A DNA stretch of 64,000 bases, taken from Roseburia sp. AM59-24XD. Its GTDB lineage: Bacteria; Bacillota; Clostridia; Lachnospirales; Lachnospiraceae. Positions 53,891-62,765 of the stretch are shown here, in pieces. The stretch is taken from NCBI RefSeq assembly GCF_003478445.1, contig NZ_QUET01000011.1, forward strand, positions 1 through 64,000, in the 5' to 3' direction. Numbering within the stretch: position 1 is the stretch's first letter; every line of letters begins with the position of its first letter. The position numbers and the translations under genes were made by a program. The notes under the pieces are model-generated. The model was not told where the DNA came from, did not search any database, and was given only the letters and a program-made list of their open reading frames with translations.

Positions 53891-54088
53891 TGCAAGGGCC
53901 AAAAGTAGATAGCAATGTATGTTTACATACAAATTGCTATCTACTGGCTTGACCCGCCAAACACCGACAAGAAGCAGATTTGCTTGCAAATCTGTGGGAT
54001 TGGAGATGGTTGCAGGATTGCGGAAATTGCGTCGCAATGGAGCAATCCGTGGCATCAGGGTAATGCGAACACTTGCGTGTTCGCATTA
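53884..54088. repeat. Highly structured intergenic region after cysN
   Basis: Four successive palindromes: AGTAGATAGCAA/TTGCTATCTACT (53898-53947, with inner TATGT/ACATA), GCAGATTTGCTTGCAAATCTG (~53975), GGATTGC...GCAATCC (~54014-54048) and AATGCGAACAC/GTGTTCGCATT (~54061-54087). The first 30 nt match the left arm of the inverted repeat at 7274. There is no U-tract of terminator type. It separates cysN from the Rrf2 regulator gene and may stabilise or end the operon mRNA. Confidence 0.7.
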
Positions 54089-54150
54089 GAAGTTGCTTCG
54101 CATATTATTAGTGTCAACCGTAGTTTTAGCAGTTAGAAGAGGAGTTCCAT

Positions 54151-54582
54151 ATGAAGATTTCTACCAGAGGAAGATATGCTTTGATCCTGATGCTGGATCT
54201 GGCGAATCATAATCGCGGCGTGCCGGTGCCGTTAAAAGAAACCGCAAAACGCCAGCAGATTTCAGAAAAATATCTGGAGCAGATTATTTCCGTGCTCAAC
54301 AAAGCTGGTTTTGTAAAGAGCGTCCGTGGGTCTCAGGGTGGTTATCTGCTGAAAAAAACACCGGAGGAGTACACGGTGGGAATGATCCTGCGGCAGACGG
54401 AGGGCGATTTAATGTCCCTTTCTTCGGACACCTCCAACGAAATGGAAAAGGCTTCTGTGATCAACCGCGTCTGGGACAAAATGGGAAAAGCAGTCAATGA
54501 TATTGTAGACAATATTACACTGCAGGATCTTTTGGACTGGGAGGAAGAGCAGACGGAAGAGGCCGGATTTTATGTAATCTAA
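54151..54582 (+). CDS. Rrf2 family transcriptional regulator (CymR-like)
   Basis: This encodes 143 residues after AGAAGAGGAG. The winged-helix start MKISTRGRYALILMLDLA, the recognition region QQISEKYLEQIISVLNKAGFV and SVRGSQGGYLL are classic Rrf2. It lacks the three clustered cysteines that hold the Fe-S cluster in IscR and NsrR, so it is closer to the cysteine-metabolism repressor CymR. Placement at the end of the sulfur cluster makes it the likely controller. A terminator follows. Confidence 0.88.
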   Translation: MKISTRGRYALILMLDLANHNRGVPVPLKETAKRQQISEKYLEQIISVLNKAGFVKSVRGSQGGYLLKKTPEEYTVGMILRQTEGDLMSLSSDTSNEMEKASVINRVWDKMGKAVNDIVDNITLQDLLDWEEEQTEEAGFYVI

Positions 54583-54593
54583 ATAATAAAAAT

Positions 54594-54645
54594 AATACCG
54601 ATAATGTTTCTTGGCGATACAGGATAAGGCATTATCGGTATCTTT
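54594..54645 (+). terminator. Terminator after the Rrf2 gene
   Basis: TACCGATAATG/CATTATCGGTA stem with a 23-nt loop, followed by TCTTTGGTTT. Confidence 0.75.
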
Positions 54646-54682
54646 GGTTTCGAGAAGAGAACAACGGGAAAGGAAAACGGAT

Positions 54683-55579
54683 ATGAAAGATATTATAATT
54701 ATAGGAAGCGGTCCGGCGGGATTGTCGGCTGCAGTTTATGGCAGACGTGCCGGTCTGGATATTCTTGTGATCGAAAAGGAATATTGTGGAACCGGGCAGA
54801 TCGCGGAGAGTGGTCAGGTGGATAATTATCTGGGCATTCCGGGGATTGACGGATATTCTCTGGGAGAAAAATTCCGGGAGCATGCTGAGAATCTGGGGAC
54901 GGCTTTTCTGGAGGAAGAGGTCACGAAGCTGAAGCAGTCCGATGGTTATTGGAAGGTGCTTCTGGCAGGCGGGGATGTTTTGGAGACGAAGACCGTGATC
55001 TATGCGGCAGGAGCATCCCATCGCCATTTAAACGTACCGGGAGAGGACAAGCTTTCCGGCAGAGGTGTGTCCTACTGTGCTACCTGTGACGGCGCATTTT
55101 TTCAGGGAAAGGTGACGGCTGTGGTCGGCGGTGGTGATACGGCACTGGATGATGCTCTTTATTTGTCACAGATCTGTGAGAAGGTTTATCTGATCCACCG
55201 TCGTGACGAGTTTCGCGGAAATGCGGGAACGGTGCAGAAGGTAAAGGATGCAGAAAATATTGAGATCCTGACGAATGCGAGAGTACAGGAGATTCAGGGA
55301 GAACAGCGGGTAGAGGCTCTGGTGCTGGAGGATGGCCGCAGACTGGAAGTGGCCGGTGTCTTTGCGGCAGTAGGAATGGAGCCGGTAACAGGACTGCTTC
55401 AAGGCGTTGCAGAACTTGATGAGTATGGTTATGTGGCAGCAGGAGAGCAGGGGATCACCTCGGCCCAGGGACTGTTTGTGGCAGGAGATGTGCGGACCAA
55501 GGCGCTTCGTCAGGTGATCACGGCGGCAGCAGATGGGGCCAATGCAGCGACAGAGGCGGAGAGGTATATCCGGAGATAG
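54683..55579 (+). CDS. Thioredoxin reductase-like flavoprotein
   Basis: This encodes 298 residues from ATG 54683 after GGGAAAGGAAAACGG. FAD motif IIIGSGPAGLSAAVYGRRAG (~5-24), redox-active YCATCDG (~132-138), the second nucleotide motif VVGGGDTALDDALYLS and LFVAGDVRTKALRQVITAAADG. The CATC pair and size match bacterial thioredoxin reductase. It could reduce the CIPC thioredoxin of the sulfur operon. The second Rossmann motif GGGDTA is followed by IHRRDEFR, the typical NADPH reader. Confidence 0.9.
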   Translation: MKDIIIIGSGPAGLSAAVYGRRAGLDILVIEKEYCGTGQIAESGQVDNYLGIPGIDGYSLGEKFREHAENLGTAFLEEEVTKLKQSDGYWKVLLAGGDVLETKTVIYAAGASHRHLNVPGEDKLSGRGVSYCATCDGAFFQGKVTAVVGGGDTALDDALYLSQICEKVYLIHRRDEFRGNAGTVQKVKDAENIEILTNARVQEIQGEQRVEALVLEDGRRLEVAGVFAAVGMEPVTGLLQGVAELDEYGYVAAGEQGITSAQGLFVAGDVRTKALRQVITAAADGANAATEAERYIRR

Positions 55580-55654
55580 AAACATAGAAAATGTTCATTG
55601 ACTTTCTTTTCTTTCTTTCTTATAATGATAAAAAAGTGAGAAAGGAGAGAAAGA

Positions 55655-57007
55655 ATGAGCGAGACGTCAGGTGAGAAGTTAAATATAGAATATAAGCAGG
55701 AATATGTTTCAGATATAAAAAAAGAAGTAATTGCATTTGCAAATGCTGAGGGAGGCACTGTTTTTGTTGGGATATGCAATGATGGTGCTGTCAAGGGGGT
55801 AGATGATCCGGATGAGGTTATGCTTCGTATTGTGAATTCCCTGAAAGATGCGATTGCTCCGGATGTTATGCCTTTTGTCAGGGTGGACAGTGTTGCTATC
55901 GAGGGCAGAAATGTGATCGAAATTCAGATTACAACCGGGACAAATCGTCCTTATTATTTGAGGGAAAAGGGATTGAAGCCCGGAGGTGTATATGTTAGAA
56001 AGGGCAGTTCTTCACAGCCTATGACGGAGGAAGGAATCCGGGAGATGCTTCTTCAAAACAGCGGAAGATCCTTTGAGTTGTGCCGGAGTATGACACAGGA
56101 GCTGACCTTTCGGGAATTCTACCGGGAAATGGAGCTGAGAGGGTTTGAAATCGGAGATGCCCAGATGCGAACACTGAAATTGATCGGGGAGGACGGATTG
56201 TATACCAATCTGGCTTTGTTGTTGTCTGATCAGTGTGAGGTGACGACTAAAATAGCATTATTTCAGGGGAAAGACAAAGAGATTTTCCGGGATCGCAAAG
56301 AGTTTTCGGGTTCTCTTCTAAAGCAGTTGGAGGATGTTTACCAATATGTTGATATGGCCAATAAAACAAAAGCGAGTTTTTCCGGGTTAGAACGGACTGA
56401 TACCAGGGACTATCCGGAGGAGGCTATCCGAGAGGCACTGCTTAACAGTATTGTTCATAGAGACTATTCTTTTAGCGGAAGTAATCTGATCAATATTTAT
56501 GAGGACCGGATGGAATTTGTTTCTTTGGGAGGTCTGGTTCCGGGACTGGAGATCAATTCCATTTTTCTTGGAGTTTCCCAGTCGAGAAATCCGGGTCTTG
56601 CGGCGATATTCTATCGTATGAAATTGATTGAGAGTTATGGAACCGGCATCGGGAGGATTCAAAGAGCATATAAAAACCGGAAAGAGCAGCCGAAGTTTGA
56701 AACAGCCAAAGGCGTTTTCAGGGTCACGTTACCTAATCAAAATGAACAAATAGAAGCGCTTCCTTTTGTGGTTCGGGAGGTTCCTGCAAATTATATGATG
56801 TCTGTTCCGAATGAAAAGAAGCAGCTTCTTGATTATGTCAGAAAGAATAAAGTGATCACCAGAAAAGAGGCGGAAAAGCTTCTTGGAGCGGGTTCGACAA
56901 AGGCGTTTCGGCTTCTCAAGGAATTATGCGGTTCCGGACAATTAGAACAAAGAAAAAAGGGAAGATTGAGTATCTATACGGTGAACGATAATGATAATAT
57001 TCAGTAA
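55655..57007 (+). CDS. AlbA_2/Schlafen-type putative transcriptional regulator
   Basis: This encodes 450 residues after AAAGGAGAG. N-terminal AlbA_2 domain (~8-125: LNIEYKQEY, ANAEGGTVFVGI, GGVYVRKGSSSQPM), a helical middle, and an ATPase-like HATPase_c_4 region (~250-360: YPEEAIREALLNSIVHRDYSF, YGTGIGRI). A C-terminal winged-helix-like segment (~390-445, ITRKEAEKLLGAGSTKAFRLLKEL) follows. It is a common accessory regulator of unknown target. It overlaps azlC by 17 nt, so it may control or be co-expressed with the exporter. Confidence 0.87.
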   Translation: MSETSGEKLNIEYKQEYVSDIKKEVIAFANAEGGTVFVGICNDGAVKGVDDPDEVMLRIVNSLKDAIAPDVMPFVRVDSVAIEGRNVIEIQITTGTNRPYYLREKGLKPGGVYVRKGSSSQPMTEEGIREMLLQNSGRSFELCRSMTQELTFREFYREMELRGFEIGDAQMRTLKLIGEDGLYTNLALLLSDQCEVTTKIALFQGKDKEIFRDRKEFSGSLLKQLEDVYQYVDMANKTKASFSGLERTDTRDYPEEAIREALLNSIVHRDYSFSGSNLINIYEDRMEFVSLGGLVPGLEINSIFLGVSQSRNPGLAAIFYRMKLIESYGTGIGRIQRAYKNRKEQPKFETAKGVFRVTLPNQNEQIEALPFVVREVPANYMMSVPNEKKQLLDYVRKNKVITRKEAEKLLGAGSTKAFRLLKELCGSGQLEQRKKGRLSIYTVNDNDNIQ

Positions 57008-57857
57008 AAAAGAAAAAGCCGGAAATCAACGGAGAATATTTCATAAGGACACAGTCCGTCAGGCATTCTGGCGGGCTTTGCCCATTATGGGAAGTTATTT
57101 GTTTGTGAGCATGTCCTATGGGCTTTTAATGCAGGAGGCGGGCTATCGCTGGGGCTGGTCGTTGCTTGTGAGCATGACGGTGTATACCGGGGCATTCCAG
57201 TTTGTTCTGATTACCTTTTTAAGCAGCGGGGCTTCGCTGCTCACGATAGCGCTCACGGCATTATTTATGAACAGCCGCCAGTTTTTCTATGGACTCAGCT
57301 TTGTGGAGGAATTCCGGCAGATGGGAAAACGTTATCCGTATATGGTGCATACAATGACGGACGAAACGTATGCGGCAAACTGTGCACTGCAGATGCAGCA
57401 GGAGCAGAGGGCGAAAGAGTCTGACCAGAAAATGGGACAGAACGAAAAGAAAGCGGTGCCGGAAGAGGACGAAAAGAACATAGCAAAATCCCTGGAGAAC
57501 ATCAGGAAACGTGATGAGATGTTTTGGATCGCGTTGTTTTCAAGGATAAGCTGGATGCTTGGTGCGGTGGCTGGCGGCGTGATCGGACAGAGCATTCCCG
57601 TGGAACTTACGGGTATTGACTTTTGTATGACAGCGCTGTTTGTCACGATATTTGTGGATCAGTGGCGGTCGGCAAAGAGTCATATTCCGGCATTGCTTGG
57701 TCTTGGCTGTGGAGTGGTTCTGCTTCTTCTTGTGGGACCGGATTACTTTTTGCTGCCGACGCTGATACTGGTGTCGGGTATTCTGCTTCTGATTCGTGGA
57801 ACCATGAACTCTGCGGTCGGAGCAGCTTCTGGAGAGGAGGCTGTGGAACATGAATAA
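56991..57857 (+). CDS. azlC: AzlC family amino acid exporter, large subunit
   Basis: This encodes 288 residues. AzlC-type helices start with AFWRALPIMGSYLFVSMSYGLLMQEAG, followed by FLSSGASLLTIALTALFMNSRQFFYGLSF and HTMTDETYA. It has an unusual charged insert (~130-165: EQRAKESDQKMGQNEKKAVPEEDEKN) in a loop, making it longer than the ~240-residue norm. With AzlD it exports branched-chain amino acids. It overlaps azlD by 8 nt. Confidence 0.92.
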   Translation: MIIFSKKEKAGNQRRIFHKDTVRQAFWRALPIMGSYLFVSMSYGLLMQEAGYRWGWSLLVSMTVYTGAFQFVLITFLSSGASLLTIALTALFMNSRQFFYGLSFVEEFRQMGKRYPYMVHTMTDETYAANCALQMQQEQRAKESDQKMGQNEKKAVPEEDEKNIAKSLENIRKRDEMFWIALFSRISWMLGAVAGGVIGQSIPVELTGIDFCMTALFVTIFVDQWRSAKSHIPALLGLGCGVVLLLLVGPDYFLLPTLILVSGILLLIRGTMNSAVGAASGEEAVEHE

Positions 57858-58173
57858 TATACAGGCATTTACGGCAATCATGCTGGCGGCGGCATGTACT
57901 CTTCTGATGCGTGCACTGCCCTTTACCCTGTTAGGAAAACGTCAGGAGATCCCGGAGGTCATCCGGTATCTGGGAAATATCCTTCCGGCGGCGATCATGG
58001 CGGTGCTGATCGTATACTGCCTGAAATCCGTGCCGATGGATTTTGGCGGAACAGGGATGTATCAGCTTCTGGCTGCAGGAGTCTGCGTACTGTTACATGT
58101 CTGGAAGAAGAATACACTGTTTAGCATTGTCGGAAGCACGGCATTTTATATGATATTGCTGCAGTTTGCATGA
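57850..58173 (+). CDS. azlD: AzlD family amino acid exporter, small subunit
   Basis: This encodes 107 residues with four predicted membrane helices and the AzlD signature (TLLMRALPFTLLGKRQEIPEVIRYLGNILPAAIMAVLIVYC). It is the partner of AzlC. Confidence 0.92.
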   Translation: MNNIQAFTAIMLAAACTLLMRALPFTLLGKRQEIPEVIRYLGNILPAAIMAVLIVYCLKSVPMDFGGTGMYQLLAAGVCVLLHVWKKNTLFSIVGSTAFYMILLQFA

Positions 58174-58287
58174 CAAAACGAAAAAAAGATATCATAATAA
58201 TCGGGATTGTGGTACACTAAGAAAGATTGGGAGATATTTTGCCGGGTGGCAGGTATCTTCATAGAAGGAAAGGAATACAGGATTCAT

Positions 58288-59058
58288 ATGTTAAATCAGT
58301 TTTCTAGAACACAGCTTTTATTGGGAAAGGAAGGAATTGACCGGCTGGCAGAGGCGAAAGTGGCTGTTTTTGGCATCGGAGGAGTTGGCGGCTATGTGGT
58401 GGAAGCGCTTGCCAGAAGTGGTGTCGGTTCTTTTGTATTGGTGGATGACGATAAGGTATGTCTGACGAATCTGAATCGTCAGATCATTGCCACACGCAGT
58501 ACAGTGGGCAAATATAAAACAGACGTGATGCGTGACCGCATTCTGGATATTAATCCGCAGGCGCAGGTGGAGGTCAGACAGTGCTTTTATCTGCCGGAAA
58601 ATGCCGATGAATTTGATTTCTCAGAGTATTCTTATGTGGTAGATGCTGTGGATACAGTGACAGCGAAGCTGGAGATCATTATGCGTGCGAAGCAGACCGG
58701 CACCCCGGTGATCAGCAGCATGGGGGCAGGCAATAAGCTGGATCCGACGAAGTTTCAGGTGGCAGATATTTACGATACGACGATCTGTCCTCTGGCGAGA
58801 GTCATGCGCCGGGAGCTTCGCAAAAGAAATGTCAAGGATCTGAAGGTGGTTTTCTCTACTGAGAAGTCGATTCGCCCTTTGGAGGATATGAGTATCAGCT
58901 GCAGGACAAACTGCATCTGTCCGCCGGGAGCAAAGCACAAATGCACAGAGCGCCGCGATATTCCTGGTAGTGTGGCATTTGTCCCATCTGTAGCGGGACT
59001 GATTATTGCCGGAGAGGTTGTGAAGGATCTGGCAGGTCCGTTGCCGGTTCAAGAATAG
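58288..59058 (+). CDS. tcdA: tRNA threonylcarbamoyladenosine dehydratase
   Basis: This encodes 256 residues from ATG 58288; the longer frame has no ribosome site. E1-like fold: AVFGIGGVGGYVVEALARSGVG (~30-51), LTNLNRQIIATRSTVG, and VVDAVDTVTAKLEII. The later Cys-rich CRTNCICPPGAKHKC segment is seen in Firmicutes TcdA. It cyclises t6A to ct6A at position 37 of ANN-decoding tRNAs. It differs from the HcyF-like protein at 47830 in lacking the two zinc CxxC pairs in those positions. Confidence 0.9.
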   Translation: MLNQFSRTQLLLGKEGIDRLAEAKVAVFGIGGVGGYVVEALARSGVGSFVLVDDDKVCLTNLNRQIIATRSTVGKYKTDVMRDRILDINPQAQVEVRQCFYLPENADEFDFSEYSYVVDAVDTVTAKLEIIMRAKQTGTPVISSMGAGNKLDPTKFQVADIYDTTICPLARVMRRELRKRNVKDLKVVFSTEKSIRPLEDMSISCRTNCICPPGAKHKCTERRDIPGSVAFVPSVAGLIIAGEVVKDLAGPLPVQE

Positions 59059-59076
59059 AAGGGATGATATCCGATT

Positions 59077-59637
59077 ATGAATATTGAAAAGTTAGAAAAA
59101 AATCTGAGAGACCTGATCCTGGAGGAGCAGGTGAAGCTTGGTTATCGTAAGGAGCTTTTGCGTCTGTATTATCCGTTATCCTCTCTGAATCATCTGCTGG
59201 AGGTAGATTGTACGGAAGAGGAAATGTTGGAGAAGATGAAGGAGTTTTCAGAGGCCACAAGAGCGCATTTTGGCGGGATTACAGCATCTTCCCAAAAAGA
59301 AAGATTTTGCATTCAGATTCCACCGGAGGGAGTGGAGTATGTCCATGAGCATCAGGAAGAGGATGATTTCCTGGTGAAATTTATAGAGACGATCGCCCGT
59401 CATGGCTGTACTCTGAAGGATGTGGAAACGCTTTTTGCACAGTATTCGGATCAGGTGTTTGAGGGCAGTTATGCAGGGGATGATTTTGATTATGTGTTCT
59501 ATTTTCGGGACAGTAAGCCGAATGATTACCGCTATTGCATCACCTTCGAGGGCTGCCACGTGATCTATCACCGGTTTACCCCGGAGGATTATGTGGACTT
59601 TGATTTTGGGGAGGTCACACCAGTCGTGCGTTCTTAA
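59077..59637 (+). CDS. DUF3877 family protein
   Basis: This encodes 186 residues, acidic, with no signal or membrane segment. The start region LEKNLRDLILEEQVKLGYRKE and the later FIQ-type core and GDDFDYVFYFRDSKPNDYRYCITFEG match DUF3877, a small family restricted largely to Clostridia. The function is unknown. It lies 18 nt after tcdA and is probably co-transcribed. Confidence 0.8.
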   Translation: MNIEKLEKNLRDLILEEQVKLGYRKELLRLYYPLSSLNHLLEVDCTEEEMLEKMKEFSEATRAHFGGITASSQKERFCIQIPPEGVEYVHEHQEEDDFLVKFIETIARHGCTLKDVETLFAQYSDQVFEGSYAGDDFDYVFYFRDSKPNDYRYCITFEGCHVIYHRFTPEDYVDFDFGEVTPVVRS

Positions 59638-59654
59638 ATCGTGCGCGAAGGCAA

Positions 59655-59785
59655 AAGTGAACATAGAGATTGCCAGATGCCGATGCTTGCATCTGGTAGC
59701 TGGCAGATCAATATGTGAACGTGCCCGCGAGTGAGAAAAAGCGAAGCTTTTTCGAACCTTTTGCCGGAGCGTTGCGAAAATTCAT
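59655..59785. repeat. Structured intergenic region with GCGAAGC mini-hairpin
   Basis: TGCCAGAT...ATCTGG-TAGC-TGGCA stem (59673-59706), then GAAAAAGCGAAGCTTTTTC (59735-59753), a perfect hairpin with a GAA loop closed by GC pairs, as in the repeat copies at 9421 and 16344. It may end the tcdA-DUF3877 transcript. Confidence 0.6.
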
Positions 59786-59820
59786 TATGGGCGAAATTTG
59801 AAAATAGAAAGAGGTAAATT

Positions 59821-61320
59821 ATGTTTACAGGTACTATATGGTCATTGCTGCCACCGATCCTGGCGATCATGCTTGCTTTGATCACAAAAGAGGTTTACAG
59901 TTCACTGTTTGTGGGAATTGTAGTAGGAAGCTTTATGTATGCGCAGTTTCATCCGTGGACTGCATTCACCGTGATCTTTGATACCATCAAGGACAGCATG
60001 AATATCAATATTTTGTTTTTCCTGGTAATGCTTGGTATGATTGTCGTGCTGATGTCCCGCTCCGGCGGTTCGGCGGCTTACGGAAAATGGGCGATCTCCA
60101 AGATCAAAAACAAAAAGGTTGCACTTTTGGCGACGATGGGGCTTGGCGTACTTATTTTCGTGGATGATTATTTTAACTGTCTGACGGTTGGCTCGGTGAT
60201 GCGTCCGGTGACCGACCGGTACAAGGTGTCCAGAGCAAAGCTTGCTTATATTATTGATGCCACGGCAGCGCCGGTCTGCATTATTGCACCGATCTCAAGT
60301 TGGGCGGCGGCTGTCAATTCCTATGTGCCGAAGGGATCCTCGCTGACGGGCTTCAGTCTGTTTCTGCGGACGATTCCGTACAATCTGTATGCAATCCTGA
60401 CCCTTTTGATGGTGTTTTATCTGATCCTCACCGGTTTTGATTTCGGTTTGATGAAGAAACATGAGATCAATGCGGAGCGTGGTGATCTGTTTACGTCCGG
60501 AGAGGATGCACTGAAGGAGGAGAAGCAGGAAGAGGTTAACGAAAAGGGACGTGTTGCCGATCTGGTTCTTCCGGTAGTGCTTCTGATCGTATCTGCGATC
60601 GGTGCCATGATCTATACCGGATATTTAGGAGGAGCAACGAATGTGGTCGCTGCGTTCTCCGGCTGTGACTCTGAGCGGAGCCTGATCTTTGCAGGACTTG
60701 TCACGATCCTTTTCTGTTTGATCTGGTATCTTCCGAGAAAGGTTCTGAACTTTGCCGATTTCATGGAAAGCTTTGTGGAGGGATTTCGTCTGATGGTTCC
60801 TGCCATGGCGATCCTGACCTTTGCGTGGGCGCTGAAGGGAATTGGTGATCATCTCGAGATCAGTACATTTGTGAAAAGTGTTGTCGGACAGAATGCTTCG
60901 GCAAGTATGTTTATACCGATGATCATATTTATTATTGCAATCTTTCTGGCGTTTTCGACCGGAACGAGCTGGGGAACCTTCGCAATTCTTGTACCGATCG
61001 TAATTGCAATGTTCCCGGAGCAGGGACATATGGAGATGATGATCATTTCGGTGTCTGCGGTACTGGCAGGTGCGGTATGCGGCGATCATGTGTCCCCGAT
61101 TTCGGACACCACGGTTATGTCCTCGGCGGGAGCGCAGTGTAATCATATGAATCATGTTTCAACGCAGCTTCCGTATGCGGCTGTCGTGGCGGCAGTCTGC
61201 GTGGTTGGCTATATACTGGCGGCATTCATCCAGATCTGGTGGGTTGTTCTGATCTTAAGCGCGGCAATCCTGCTGGCGGTGCTGACGGCGATGCGGATAT
61301 GGCTTCAGAAGAAAGCGTAG
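59821..61320 (+). CDS. NhaC family Na+/H+ antiporter
   Basis: This encodes 499 residues after AGAGGTAA, with about 11-12 membrane helices. Family motifs include LVMLGMIVVLMSRSGGSAAYG, FVDDYFNCLTVGSVMRPVTD, APVCIIAPISSWAAAV, FSTGTSWGTFAI and AGAVCGDHVSPISDTTVMSSAGA. It exchanges Na+ (or an organic ion such as malate or lactate) for H+. The exact substrate cannot be read from the sequence. It is monocistronic. Confidence 0.92.
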   Translation: MFTGTIWSLLPPILAIMLALITKEVYSSLFVGIVVGSFMYAQFHPWTAFTVIFDTIKDSMNINILFFLVMLGMIVVLMSRSGGSAAYGKWAISKIKNKKVALLATMGLGVLIFVDDYFNCLTVGSVMRPVTDRYKVSRAKLAYIIDATAAPVCIIAPISSWAAAVNSYVPKGSSLTGFSLFLRTIPYNLYAILTLLMVFYLILTGFDFGLMKKHEINAERGDLFTSGEDALKEEKQEEVNEKGRVADLVLPVVLLIVSAIGAMIYTGYLGGATNVVAAFSGCDSERSLIFAGLVTILFCLIWYLPRKVLNFADFMESFVEGFRLMVPAMAILTFAWALKGIGDHLEISTFVKSVVGQNASASMFIPMIIFIIAIFLAFSTGTSWGTFAILVPIVIAMFPEQGHMEMMIISVSAVLAGAVCGDHVSPISDTTVMSSAGAQCNHMNHVSTQLPYAAVVAAVCVVGYILAAFIQIWWVVLILSAAILLAVLTAMRIWLQKKA

Positions 61321-61362
61321 GAGATTATTTATCTGACAGATTTTTTATTGATGGAATAATTA

Positions 61363-61404
61363 TTAGCCAACAGACTTGACGAGTGCTAAAATAAGTGGTA
61401 TAAC
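61363..61404 (+). promoter_or_regulatory. CIRCE-like HrcA operator overlapping the DnaJ promoter
   Basis: TTAGCCAAC (61363-61371), 9 nt, GAGTGCTAA (61381-61389). The right half is a perfect CIRCE half and the left half matches 6 of 9. It overlaps a promoter: TTGACG (61376-61381), a 17-bp spacer and TATAAC (61399-61404). The ~195-nt leader that follows holds a CAAAACGTTTGTTTTG hairpin (~61560) similar to the end of the dispersed repeat. Confidence 0.7.
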
Positions 61405-61601
61405 ATAATCGAAAGTAAAAATGCAATACAGCAGGGTTGATATATTGGATGGTTTATCACCCTATTAACAGCCTTGGAGGGATGCGAACAGATTCGTATG
61501 CCTCTTTTCTGTATATGTTTATTGCGCAGGACAATGTCCCTGATGCAGCAAAAAGCAGAGCAAAACGTTTGTTTTGCCCGTTTTATTCGGAGGTGAGGAT
61601 G

Positions 61602-62657
61602 ATGAAGAAACGAGATTATTATGATGTCCTTGGTATCCGGAAAGGAGCGGATGAGAAGGAAATCAAAAAAGCATACCGTAAGCTTGCCAAGAAGTATCAT
61701 CCGGACGTGAATCCGGGCGATAAAGAGGCAGAGAAAAATTTTAAGGAAGTTACAGAAGCATATAATGTGCTCAGTGATGCAGAAAAGAAAAAGCTGTACG
61801 ACCAATATGGTTTTGCAGCATTTGAGGAGGGCGGTGCCGGTCCGCAGAGCGGACAGCATTTTTATCAGAGCTATGGCGGTCCCGATTTTGGGACAGGCGG
61901 CTATCACGAATATCATTTTGAGGGTGGCAATATGGACGACATCTTTGATGATATTTTCGGCGGCATGTTTCATGGCAAGTCGCAGGGAACCGGATTTCAC
62001 GGACAGGACAGTGGTGGCTTTGGCGGCAGCTTTCATCAAAGCGGTGGTTTTGGCAGCGGCTTTGGCGGTTTTCGCCGGAGTGCAGACTCGGCAAAGGGAG
62101 ACGACCTGGAGGCACAGACGGATATTACCTTTGAGGAGGCGGCGTTTGGCTGTGATAAGATCATTCATCTTGTGTCACAGGATGGCTCCGGTCAGAGGAA
62201 GTCTCTGCAGGTACACATTCCTGCCGGAGTAAATGACGGAATGAGTGTGCGTCTGCGCGGCAAAGGCATGCCGGGATATGGAGGCGGTCCTGACGGAGAT
62301 CTGTTCTTAAAGGTGCATGTCCGGTCAAAGCCCGGATTTGACAGAAAGGGAATGGATATATATACTCAGATTGAGGTGCCTTTTACAACGGCAGTTTTTG
62401 GCGGCGAAGCACCGGTGGATACGTTAAATGGAAGAGTCATGTGCCGCATTCCGGAGGGGACGCAGGCAGGCAGCAAGATCAGGCTTCGCGGAAAGGGTAT
62501 TGTGTCTATGAAGGATGCATCAGTTCACGGGGATGAGTATGTGACGGTGCAGGTTAAGGTGCCGAAGGATCTGAGTCAGCAGGCAAAGCAGAAACTGAGG
62601 GAATTTCAGCAGATCTGTGACAGAGACAGGTCCGGTCAGAGAGGCAGTGCCGCATAA
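61602..62657 (+). CDS. DnaJ-class chaperone without zinc finger (CbpA-like)
   Basis: This encodes 351 residues; ATG 61602 (or 61599) follows GGAGGTGAGG. J-domain ~1-65 with the HPD motif ([11 protein letters not shown]), then a Gly/Phe/His-rich stretch (~85-160), then the two beta-barrel client-binding domains ([54 protein letters not shown]). The four CxxCxGxG zinc repeats of true DnaJ are absent, so it is a type B J-protein. It stimulates DnaK. The CIRCE-like operator suggests heat-shock control although it is unlinked to dnaK and grpE here. Confidence 0.92.
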   Translation: MKKRDYYDVLGIRKGADEKEIKKAYRKLAKKYHPDVNPGDKEAEKNFKEVTEAYNVLSDAEKKKLYDQYGFAAFEEGGAGPQSGQHFYQSYGGPDFGTGGYHEYHFEGGNMDDIFDDIFGGMFHGKSQGTGFHGQDSGGFGGSFHQSGGFGSGFGGFRRSADSAKGDDLEAQTDITFEEAAFGCDKIIHLVSQDGSGQRKSLQVHIPAGVNDGMSVRLRGKGMPGYGGGPDGDLFLKVHVRSKPGFDRKGMDIYTQIEVPFTTAVFGGEAPVDTLNGRVMCRIPEGTQAGSKIRLRGKGIVSMKDASVHGDEYVTVQVKVPKDLSQQAKQKLREFQQICDRDRSGQRGSAA

Positions 62658-62765
62658 AGGAACCGTAGAATAATAAAAAAGCTATCCGCAAACGCAAACA
62701 TCGCGACAGCAGTTTTTCGTCCGCAGATTGCAAATAGGAATGATAGAGAAGAAAGGAAGATGTAT

